From assembly GCA_026996955.1 (NCBI GenBank), contig JALWJV010000147.1, positions 1-19,933 of the forward strand: a DNA stretch of 19,933 nucleotides. The letters are read 5' to 3'. Origin of the DNA: Deltaproteobacteria bacterium. Lineage in GTDB: Bacteria > Desulfobacterota > Dissulfuribacteria > Dissulfuribacterales > QOAL01. The notes beneath the pieces were generated by a model. That model was not told where the DNA came from, ran no database searches, and saw nothing but the letters and a program-made list of their open reading frames with translations. Below are positions 1 through 5,788 of the stretch, one piece after another (the stretch's first letter is position 1; each line of letters starts with the position of its first letter). The position numbers were made by a program, and so were the translations under genes.

Positions 1-150
1 GGAGGGGTCCCGGAGGATCTGGTACATCTCCTTTCGTATCAGCCCTTTAAGCCTGGTGCGGTTGATGCCCCTGCTTACATGCCTGCCTGAAGTGCCTTGC
101 GGTGACTGTGCACCTTCCGGGAACTGTACGCCTTTTTCGGTCATGGACAT
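1..150 (-). CDS. ABC-2 type permease, N-terminal fragment (runs off the window)
   Basis: Fifty codons are visible, reading leftward off the edge. The peptide starts MSMTEKGVQF and ends in RLKGLIRKEMYQILRDPS, the cytoplasmic stretch just before the first membrane helix in ABC-2 permeases of the YbhS/YbhR type. A second ATG lies two codons in (MTEK). The first ATG is preferred because the AGGGGAGGG ribosome site, formed by the end of the ATPase gene, lies about 6-7 nt upstream. The ATPase stop codon directly abuts this ATG, so the two genes are probably translationally coupled. The protein would be the inner-membrane pore of the exporter encoded to its right. E. coli has two such permeases (YbhS and YbhR), and I cannot tell which one this is. 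The transmembrane part is not in the window. Confidence 0.85.
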   Translation of the reverse strand, partial: MSMTEKGVQFPEGAQSPQGTSGRHVSRGINRTRLKGLIRKEMYQILRDPS

Positions 151-1968
151 CTAATGCCCTCCCCTGTCCTTTTCTGCCTCATGTTTTTCAATGAGTGCAA
201 TGAACGTATCTTCCATGGTGGGATTAGGGTTCTTGTCCGTGCGGTACCTGGCCTTGAGCTCCTCCGGGGTGCCCTGAGCCAGTATCTCGCCCTGTGCCAT
301 AATCACCATCCTGTCACAGTACTCCGCCTCTTCCATGAAGTGTGTGGTGACCATCACCGTAACGCCGGCCTGGGCCAGGGCGTTTATATGACGCCAGAAT
401 TCACGCCGTGCCAGGGGATCCACTCCTGACGTAGGTTCATCAAGAAAGAGTATGGGGGGCTCGTGCATGAGGGCAGCAGCAAGGGCGAGGCGCTGCTTGT
501 AACCCAGTGGAAGGTCTGCGCTCCTTACATCCTTAAGGGGTTCAAGCTGGAACGAGTCCAGCGCCCACCTGATTCTCTCTTTCCTGTACTTTCCCTCAAG
601 ACCATAGGCACTGCTGAAAAATTTCAGGTTTTGCAGGACCGTAAGCTCCGGGTACAGGGAGAACTTCTGTGCCATGTAGCCCACACTGGCCCTTGCCTCG
701 GCTCCTGCCGTTCTCAGGTCCTTGCCTGCAACCATGAGGTGGCCTCCGGATGCAGGAAGAAGGCCGCAGAGCATGCGAAACGTGGTTGACTTGCCTGCAC
801 CGTTTGCCCCCAGAAGACCGAAAATCTCTCCATGCCGGACACTGAAGCTTATGCCCTTGACTGCATAAAAATCTCCAAATTTGCGCACCAGGTTCCTGAC
901 GCTGATTACCTCTTCATCCGGACTTCCCTGCACAGGGGCACGGGAAACCGGAGTTGCATCCTGTTTCTCGCCCCTGTCCCTGAGCCTGTCCTTAAGAAGT
1001 TTTATAAAAGCGTCTTCAAATCTGGGAGCCACACTCTCTGCCCGGAATGCCGATTTTTTGCCGAATCTCCTCTCCACCTCATGGGCATCCATGGGTTCTT
1101 CGGTTACAAGACGCACCTTGGAGCCAAGAATTATGGCATCCACAACCCCGTCCATGTGGCTCAGCTCCTCCTGGAGACGGCGTTTCTGCCCCTGATCCGG
1201 GGTCAGCATGAAACTGTTGCCTGCAAGGGACTGGCTGAACACCTCAGGGCTGTCCTGACCCAGAAAAGAGCCTTCATGAATGAGAATAACCTCCTGGCAC
1301 CGTTCTGCCTCATCCAGGTAGGCAGTGCTGAGAAGCACGCTCATGTTCTCATCCCGTACCTGCCTGTAAACGATTTCCCAGAGCTCACGCCGTGAAACAG
1401 GATCGACACCAACTGTAGGTTCATCCAGGATAAGGAGCTCCGGCACATTCATAAGGGAGCAGGCAAGTCCCAGTTTCTGCTTCATCCCCCCGGAAAGCCG
1501 TCCTGCAAGCCTTGATGTGAAGGGGGCAAGACCCGTCATGTTCATAAGCTCATCATAACGCGCCTGCCTTTTTGAGGCTGGTATGTCATGAAGGTCTGCG
1601 TACAGGTCGAGATTCTCCTGGACAGTAAGGTCCTCATACAGACCAAAGCGCTGGGGCATGTAGCCAATGGATGACTGGACGGCAAGAAAATCCGTGGTGG
1701 AGTCCATGCCAAGAACAGAAACATGGCCTGAGTCAGGCACAAGGAGCCCGGCTGCAATGCGCATCAGCGTGGTCTTTCCCGCACCATCCGGGCCGATGAG
1801 CCCTGTAACAATGCCCTTCTTTACCGATGCAGAGAAGTTGTCAAGGGCTCTGACAGTGCGCTTGCCGGATATAAAATCCTTGGTGACCCCTTCTATGGTC
1901 ATGCACAGTCCAGATTTTTTCATGGCCAGGCTCTCATTGTGGGCATTGTTGCCCTCCTCGTGATTCAT
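151..1968 (-). CDS. ybhF: Tandem ABC transporter ATPase, YbhF-like
   Basis: This 605-residue protein carries two complete nucleotide-binding domains and should energise an ABC-2 drug or lipid exporter at the inner membrane. NBD1 has Walker A GPDGAGKTT (59-67), signature LSGGMKQ (158-164) and Walker B LLILDEP (178-184). NBD2 has Walker A GANGAGKST (387-395), Walker B ILFLDEP (506-512) and switch His543. Two motifs are non-canonical: the NBD1 H-loop reads STAYLDE with Ala216 in place of His, and the NBD2 signature is LPLGYKQ (486-492). As I recall E. coli YbhF it has the same kind of deviations (STSYLDE and LPLGFKQ), which supports this family. The start is uncertain: no ribosome site precedes the ATG at 1968, and a palindromic element ends 15 nt upstream. 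In-frame ATGs at residues 16 (MKKSG) and 23 (MTIEG) are alternatives. A short GGGCA/TGCCC hairpin lies at 1941-1954. The gene belongs to the tolC-ybhG-ybhF-permease operon. Confidence 0.93.
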   Translation of the reverse strand: MNHEEGNNAHNESLAMKKSGLCMTIEGVTKDFISGKRTVRALDNFSASVKKGIVTGLIGPDGAGKTTLMRIAAGLLVPDSGHVSVLGMDSTTDFLAVQSSIGYMPQRFGLYEDLTVQENLDLYADLHDIPASKRQARYDELMNMTGLAPFTSRLAGRLSGGMKQKLGLACSLMNVPELLILDEPTVGVDPVSRRELWEIVYRQVRDENMSVLLSTAYLDEAERCQEVILIHEGSFLGQDSPEVFSQSLAGNSFMLTPDQGQKRRLQEELSHMDGVVDAIILGSKVRLVTEEPMDAHEVERRFGKKSAFRAESVAPRFEDAFIKLLKDRLRDRGEKQDATPVSRAPVQGSPDEEVISVRNLVRKFGDFYAVKGISFSVRHGEIFGLLGANGAGKSTTFRMLCGLLPASGGHLMVAGKDLRTAGAEARASVGYMAQKFSLYPELTVLQNLKFFSSAYGLEGKYRKERIRWALDSFQLEPLKDVRSADLPLGYKQRLALAAALMHEPPILFLDEPTSGVDPLARREFWRHINALAQAGVTVMVTTHFMEEAEYCDRMVIMAQGEILAQGTPEELKARYRTDKNPNPTMEDTFIALIEKHEAEKDRGGH

Positions 1969-1982
1969 AGTGGTATCTGTTC

Positions 1983-2170
1983 AGTGTTGTAATTGGTCTT
2001 GTTTTGGAGTGACTTTGAAGAATTTCGTAGTTTTTCTTGGCGAAGCGCAGCCACAAAAATCGCGTCTGTTTGAGCGAGGGACCAGCGAGTTTCGCGATTT
2101 TGGCGTAGCGAGCCTTAGAAAAACAAGAAATTGTTCTCCGGAACGGAAAAACAGGACCATTTACCAACCT
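1983..2170. repeat. Long imperfect palindrome, MITE-like or intercistronic hairpin
   Basis: The left arm (about 1983-2064) and right arm (about 2093-2170) are inverted copies with mismatches and small gaps. The best-paired parts are AAAATCGCG (2056-2064) against CGCGATTTT (2093-2101), and GTTTTTCT (about 2030-2037) against AGAAAAAC (about 2117-2124). GGTCTTGTTTT (1995-2005) pairs with AAAACAGGACC (2148-2158) apart from one mismatch. The loop of about 28 nt (2065-2092) contains two near-copies of a GAGCGAG/CAGCGAG motif. The element fills most of the 235-nt gap between the adaptor and ATPase genes, and I see no coding potential in it. It could be a non-autonomous transposon relic or an RNA hairpin that adjusts expression of the two halves of the operon. 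No target-site duplication is clear by eye. Confidence 0.7.
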
Positions 2171-2203
2171 TCATTAATATACATTCCGCTGAACAGTTCC
2201 TTA

Positions 2204-3259
2204 TCATGTTGAATTGTCGCCTGGGCACATGGCATCCCGGGAAAAATCACCGGATTCAACTTTCTGGTTCGGTTTGATTGTCACGGTTGCAGGCATGCCC
2301 AGCCTCAGTTCTCCAAGGGAATTACAGATATAGACCCTGACCTGATACACCAGCCTGGTCCGCAGCTCCGGGGTTTCTACATTTTTTGGAGTAAACTCTG
2401 CGGTGGGTGAGATGTAGCCAATCCAGCCCCTGTATGTCTTGCCTGGATAGCTGTCTGTGGTGATTTCTGCAAGCATACCCTCTTTGACCTTGCCTAACAT
2501 TGGCTCTGGCACGTATGCCCTTACCCACATGGGATTATCAAGGGCCAGGGTAAACACCGGAGTCTGCGGGAAGGCTATGTCACCGGGTTCCATTATCCTG
2601 TCCTGGATGATGCCTGAGGAGGGGGCGTAGAGTTTGGTGTCAGCAAGTTTGCGGCGGGCAAGGTCAAGGGACGCAGCTATGGATTTGAGTTTTGCCTCTG
2701 CAGCTGCAATATCTTCCTTGCGTGGGCCTGTTATTGCCAGATCAAGTGCCTGCTGATCGGCCTTGAGCTTCTCTTTTGCTGCCTTCAGTGCAGCAGTGGC
2801 ATCATCAAGTTTCTGTTTGGGGACGTATTTGGTCCTGGCAAGCTTGCGCACCCTGTCATAGGTTTTCTGGGCGTCCTTGACCAGTGCCTTGTCTGCGGCA
2901 ACCCTTGCCCTTGCCTCTTCTATCTCCTGGGGTCTTGAGCCGGCATGCAGTTTGGCAACCACCCACTTCTGCATTTCAAGTTCTGCCTCAAGCCTCTTGA
3001 CCTCAGCCTGGTAACGGTACGGGTCCATCTCTCCCACAAGCTCACCGGCCTTTACCCTTGCCCCTTCCTGAACATGCAGGGCGATGATGCGTCCGGTGTC
3101 ATGAAAGGCAAGCTGTATCTGCCTGATGTCTATGTTGCCGTACAATACAAGATGGTCTGACGGTCTTTTTTCCTCTTTCTGAAAATAAAAAACGGCCCCT
3201 GCTATGATGGCTGCAAGCAAAACCGGAACAATTATCTTTCGTGCCTTTTTCCTGTCCAT
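2204..3259 (-). CDS. ybhG: Periplasmic adaptor (membrane fusion) protein, HlyD/YbhG family
   Basis: This 351-residue protein links the inner-membrane ABC exporter to the TolC-type channel. Residues 1-8 are basic (MDRKKARK) and 9-26 form one membrane anchor. A split biotinyl-lipoyl domain follows, its first half around 38-80 (LYGNIDIRQIQLAF, VQEGARVKAGELVGEMDP). A long alanine/lysine-rich helical hairpin covers about 82-208. The second lipoyl half is around 209-240 (APSSGIIQDRIMEPGD), and beta-barrel segments run to the end, including ISPTAEFTPKNVETPELR (283-300). The last motif closely matches E. coli YbhG as I remember it, so I place the protein there and not merely in generic HlyD. The start at 3259 is chosen because GAGGGG lies about 6 nt upstream and the anchor begins at once; a longer open frame upstream overlaps the TolC gene and lacks support. 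The gap to the TolC stop is 16 nt. Confidence 0.93.
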   Translation of the reverse strand: MDRKKARKIIVPVLLAAIIAGAVFYFQKEEKRPSDHLVLYGNIDIRQIQLAFHDTGRIIALHVQEGARVKAGELVGEMDPYRYQAEVKRLEAELEMQKWVVAKLHAGSRPQEIEEARARVAADKALVKDAQKTYDRVRKLARTKYVPKQKLDDATAALKAAKEKLKADQQALDLAITGPRKEDIAAAEAKLKSIAASLDLARRKLADTKLYAPSSGIIQDRIMEPGDIAFPQTPVFTLALDNPMWVRAYVPEPMLGKVKEGMLAEITTDSYPGKTYRGWIGYISPTAEFTPKNVETPELRTRLVYQVRVYICNSLGELRLGMPATVTIKPNQKVESGDFSRDAMCPGDNST

Positions 3260-3275
3260 GATTATCCCCTCTGTC

Positions 3276-4613
3276 TCAGTCTGCTGCAAGCAGACCGTTA
3301 ACCGCCTCAATATCCTCAGGCCCGATAACACCTGCTGCTGCCTTGAGCCGTGCACGGGCAAGCACATGCTCATAAAGGGCAACGAGGTAATCCCTCTTTT
3401 TTGCTATGTAGAACTGGGTGAGGTCCAGGGCGTCAATTGCCGTTCGTGTCCCTACCCGAAAACCTGTATTGGTTGCCTCCATTGAGACCTTTGCAGACTC
3501 CATTGCCTGCCTTGCGGCCTGGTACCATGCCACACTGTCGCGAAGACGCAGAAATGCGCTCTGTGCCCGGATGGTTACCTGGTCTTCCAGCCTTTTCAGG
3601 TTATGTCTGCTCTCAATTGCCTGGGATTCTGCCTGTGCGGTTTTGGCAAATATGGAACCGCCGAGATAGAGCGGTAAGGTCATTATGATGCCCGCCTCTG
3701 TATGGGTGGTGCGCATCTCAGGAAAATACCCGCCGTTTATGTATCCTCCGCTTGCCTGAAGATCCAGCCGGGGCCAGCGTTCACGCCGCGCATATTCAAC
3801 CTTCTTTTCTGCTGCCTCAAGCCGTTTCTTTGCGCTGATGAGCAGTGGCTGGTTTGAAAGGGCTGCCTCAACCCACTTCTCCATGTTGTCCGGGTCAGGA
3901 AGCCGGGCAGTAATTGGGCCAAGGTCCCTGACCGACGAAACCGGCCTGTGAACCAGGAGCTCCAGGTCCTGCTTTGCTATGGTAAGACGGTTCTGGGCAG
4001 TGATGAGCTGGGACTGTGATGCATCATAGCGGGCCTGGGCCTCCTTGACCGCGGTAATATCCCCGGTTCCAACTTTCAGAAAGGTCTCTGTCTGATCAAG
4101 GATTGACTTGAGCAGCACACGCTGTTTTTCCGCCACCTGAACGTCCGCCCTTGCGTGTAGAAAGTTGAAGTATGCCTCAAATGTCCTGAGTATCAGGTCC
4201 TGCCTTGCACTCATGAGCTCTGCTTCACCTGCGCTGATGATATCCTCTGCTATCTTCATGCTCACCCATGCCTGTCCGTCAAACACCGGCTGGGTCAAGG
4301 CAACTGTGTAATCCCCGCCCCAGTAATATTTTTTAAGGGTGTCAGGCTGAATGCCCTCAAGCTTGTTGTATCTCCTTGCCACCTGGCCATTTGCCGTAAT
4401 CCTTGGCAGGAGACGGGACCTTGCCAGGGGTTTTTCAGTCTTTGCCGTTTCAAGACCTGCCCTTGCCCTGGCAAGAGCAGGGTCGCTCTTCTCTGCATCC
4501 TGATAGATGGATACAAGGTTGTCAGTGATGTCTGATGCCTGGGCGGGAATTGCGTTAAGAAGTAGGAAGGGGACAATAGCCAGGAATAAAAGTGAAGATT
4601 TTTTTAAAAACAT
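3276..4613 (-). CDS. TolC-family outer-membrane efflux channel
   Basis: This 445-residue outer-membrane protein is the first gene of the exporter operon. The signal peptide is clear: MFLKKSSLLF, a leucine-rich core, then a likely cleavage after AQA at residue 26. The mature part shows the two-fold OEP repeat of this family: a first long coiled helix pair from about 30 to 230 (SDPALARARAGLETAKTEK, LPRITANGQ) and a second copy from about 250 (SNQPLLISAKKRLEAAEKK, RWPRLDLQASGGY), including the amphipathic PLYLGGS strand. The start at 4613 has AGGAG about 7 nt upstream. The open frame extends 26 codons further but without a signal sequence, and the promoter lies inside that extension. A co-transcribed TolC homologue suggests that the exporter carries its own dedicated channel, unlike E. 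coli, where ybhGFSR has no linked tolC. Confidence 0.93.
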   Translation of the reverse strand: MFLKKSSLLFLAIVPFLLLNAIPAQASDITDNLVSIYQDAEKSDPALARARAGLETAKTEKPLARSRLLPRITANGQVARRYNKLEGIQPDTLKKYYWGGDYTVALTQPVFDGQAWVSMKIAEDIISAGEAELMSARQDLILRTFEAYFNFLHARADVQVAEKQRVLLKSILDQTETFLKVGTGDITAVKEAQARYDASQSQLITAQNRLTIAKQDLELLVHRPVSSVRDLGPITARLPDPDNMEKWVEAALSNQPLLISAKKRLEAAEKKVEYARRERWPRLDLQASGGYINGGYFPEMRTTHTEAGIIMTLPLYLGGSIFAKTAQAESQAIESRHNLKRLEDQVTIRAQSAFLRLRDSVAWYQAARQAMESAKVSMEATNTGFRVGTRTAIDALDLTQFYIAKKRDYLVALYEHVLARARLKAAAGVIGPEDIEAVNGLLAAD

Positions 4614-4631
4614 GCTGGGCTCCTTTTGAGC

Positions 4632-4655
4632 ATATATAGGCATATTGCTATATAT
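4632..4655. promoter_or_regulatory. Operator-like inverted repeat over the exporter -10 box
   Basis: ATATATAG (4632-4639) and CTATATAT (4648-4655) are perfect 8-bp inverted arms around an 8-nt spacer GCATATTG. The repeat covers the predicted -10 box and start site, where repressors usually bind. The arms are A/T-only apart from one base, so chance is a real alternative. No regulator gene of TetR or MarR type is in the window. Confidence 0.4.
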
Positions 4656-4678
4656 AAACATGATACTTGAAAAGTCAA
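4649..4678 (-). promoter_or_regulatory. Predicted sigma70 promoter of the exporter operon
   Basis: On the minus strand TTGACT (4678-4673) is followed after 18 nt by TATATA (4654-4649). This is a near-consensus -35/-10 pair, placing a start near 4642 and a leader of about 29 nt before the TolC-family ATG at 4613. The -10 box lies inside one arm of the inverted repeat at 4632-4655. Confidence 0.6.
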
Positions 4679-4694
4679 CCTGCATGATCATGGA

Positions 4695-4720
4695 AGCTGG
4701 TAATATTAAGGTAACCAGCT
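4695..4720. promoter_or_regulatory. Inverted repeat AGCTGGT-12-ACCAGCT upstream of the exporter promoter
   Basis: Perfect 7-bp arms, AGCTGGT (4695-4701) and ACCAGCT (4714-4720), flank a 12-nt A/T-rich spacer. The site lies about 17-42 bp upstream of the predicted -35 box of the exporter operon, where an activator would fit. It has mixed base composition, which makes it the most convincing of the four inverted repeats in this divergent region. Confidence 0.45.
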
Positions 4721-4804
4721 ATGAACAGTAGGATGTATGCCTTTTACCTCGCTGAATAGATACAGTCATTTTTCGTTTAGCCATTTATTTCAAGCCAGAC
4801 AGCC

Positions 4805-4834
4805 TTGACTCCACTGGATGCCCTGCTTTAGTAT
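4805..4834 (+). promoter_or_regulatory. Candidate promoter of the signalling cluster
   Basis: TTGACT (4805-4810) is followed after 18 nt by TAGTAT (4829-4834), which matches four of six bases of the -10 consensus. This would leave a leader of about 110 nt before the ATG at 4951, a leader that contains two further inverted repeats. The -35 is good and the -10 is weak. Confidence 0.35.
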
Positions 4835-4843
4835 AAATTTGTT

Positions 4844-4869
4844 ATACATTTATTTGTCAGTGAATGTAT
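4844..4869. promoter_or_regulatory. Inverted repeat ATACATT-12-AATGTAT
   Basis: Perfect 7-bp arms at 4844-4850 and 4863-4869 enclose a 12-nt spacer, the same 7-12-7 geometry as the AGCTGGT repeat at 4695-4720 but a different sequence. It lies just downstream of the candidate plus-strand promoter. A protein-binding site is possible; the sequence is A/T-rich and could occur by chance. Confidence 0.3.
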
Positions 4870-4873
4870 GTGC

Positions 4874-4903
4874 CAGATAAAATTGTTGGTATATCGTTAT
4901 CTG
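4874..4903. promoter_or_regulatory. Inverted repeat CAGATAA-16-TTATCTG in the leader of the two-receiver gene
   Basis: Perfect 7-bp arms at 4874-4880 and 4897-4903 are separated by 16 nt. The site lies about 47 nt before the ATG at 4951. It could be an operator or a weak leader hairpin. Together with the neighbouring repeats it fills the 337-nt divergent gap (4614-4950), in which I see no gene. Confidence 0.3.
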
Positions 4904-4950
4904 TCTTCCTTTGAAAAAAGATGGATTATTCCTGAAAAGGAAAGGTGGTA

Positions 4951-5778
4951 ATGTCATCAAATATTTTGCAGGCAGAGGATACAGTGGGTAAGGATAATTT
5001 TTCAATTATTATCATTGATCCAGACCCTGACAGCATTAACAGGATTATGAAGGCCCTTTCTGCGCCGCATTACACACTGCGCCCCTCTACCAGTATGGAC
5101 TTTGCCATAAGGTCTGCCACTGTTTCACCCCCTGACCTGATTATAGCAAACTCTAAGCTGTATTTGTCTGACTCACAGGGCGGTCAGCCTCAACATATCT
5201 CAAATGCCACAGCCATGCTACTTCAGACAATAATGGATAACCCTGTCACAAAATCGGTTCCGGTTATCGTGATATCTGAATCCGCAGGCAAAGATACCGG
5301 AGATGGAATGTATGGGGCCACTGTTGAATTTCTATCCCCGGATTTCACCAACGAAGAGCTTGGCAGGCTTGTCAGTTCCTTTTTGGGAGTGAGTAATGAT
5401 CATAAGGTAGCCGGCCCCGCCATTCTTGTAGTGGATGACGATGCGGCCCTGGTAGAGTTGATCCAGGAGTTGATACGCCTACTGGGGTATAAGACACGAG
5501 GTGCAACTAGTCCTCAGGAGGCGCTGTCAATATTTAAGGCAAATCCCGATTCAATTGACCTGTTGATTACCGATCAGACCATGCCCGGCATGAATGGGAT
5601 AACCCTGGCAAGAGAAGTCCACAGTATCAGAGGCAATCTGCCGGTAGTTCTTCTGAGTGGTTACGATAGCGTTAATGAAAATACAGGTGATACCACGGAG
5701 CATATAGCGGCTTTTTTGCAAAAGCCGGTTATGCAGAAGGACCTGGACAGGATTATCCGGGAAGTTCTTGAAGATTAA
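4951..5778 (+). CDS. Two-receiver response regulator with a degenerate first receiver
   Basis: This cytoplasmic protein of 275 residues is built of two CheY-like domains and has no output domain. The N-terminal domain (about 16-147) keeps the fold pattern (IIIIDPDPDS) but has Asn67 where the phosphoacceptor Asp should be (DLIIANSK) and Ser129 in place of the conserved Lys (EFLSPDF). It is probably a pseudo-receiver for protein contacts. The C-terminal domain (about 157-275) looks active: acidic triad VVDDD (160-164), acceptor Asp208 in LITDQTMPGMNG, Ser236 and Lys258. The frame also opens at a GTG two codons earlier; I prefer the ATG because AGGAAAGG lies just upstream. The next gene's ribosome site overlaps this stop codon, so the two are surely an operon. 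The likely partner is that hybrid kinase, which makes this protein a phosphorelay intermediate or sink. Confidence 0.9.
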   Translation: MSSNILQAEDTVGKDNFSIIIIDPDPDSINRIMKALSAPHYTLRPSTSMDFAIRSATVSPPDLIIANSKLYLSDSQGGQPQHISNATAMLLQTIMDNPVTKSVPVIVISESAGKDTGDGMYGATVEFLSPDFTNEELGRLVSSFLGVSNDHKVAGPAILVVDDDAALVELIQELIRLLGYKTRGATSPQEALSIFKANPDSIDLLITDQTMPGMNGITLAREVHSIRGNLPVVLLSGYDSVNENTGDTTEHIAAFLQKPVMQKDLDRIIREVLED

Positions 5779-5782
5779 GGAG
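5777..5782 (+). promoter_or_regulatory. Ribosome binding site AAGGAG that fixes a TTG start
   Basis: AAGGAG overlaps the TAA stop of the two-receiver gene and sits 6 nt before the TTG at 5789. This argues for that TTG and not for the in-frame TTG at 5768, which lies upstream of the site, and it implies translational coupling. Confidence 0.7.
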
Positions 5783-5788
5783 TGGGGT

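Noticed and set aside
832..1395. 187-codon plus-strand open frame opposite the ATPase gene
   Set aside because: Antisense to a strongly supported ABC ATPase with all motifs; no ribosome site and a composition unlike a protein family.
1934..2167. Small minus-strand open frame across the palindrome
   Set aside because: It runs through the inverted repeat and into the ATPase start in another frame, with no recognisable protein.
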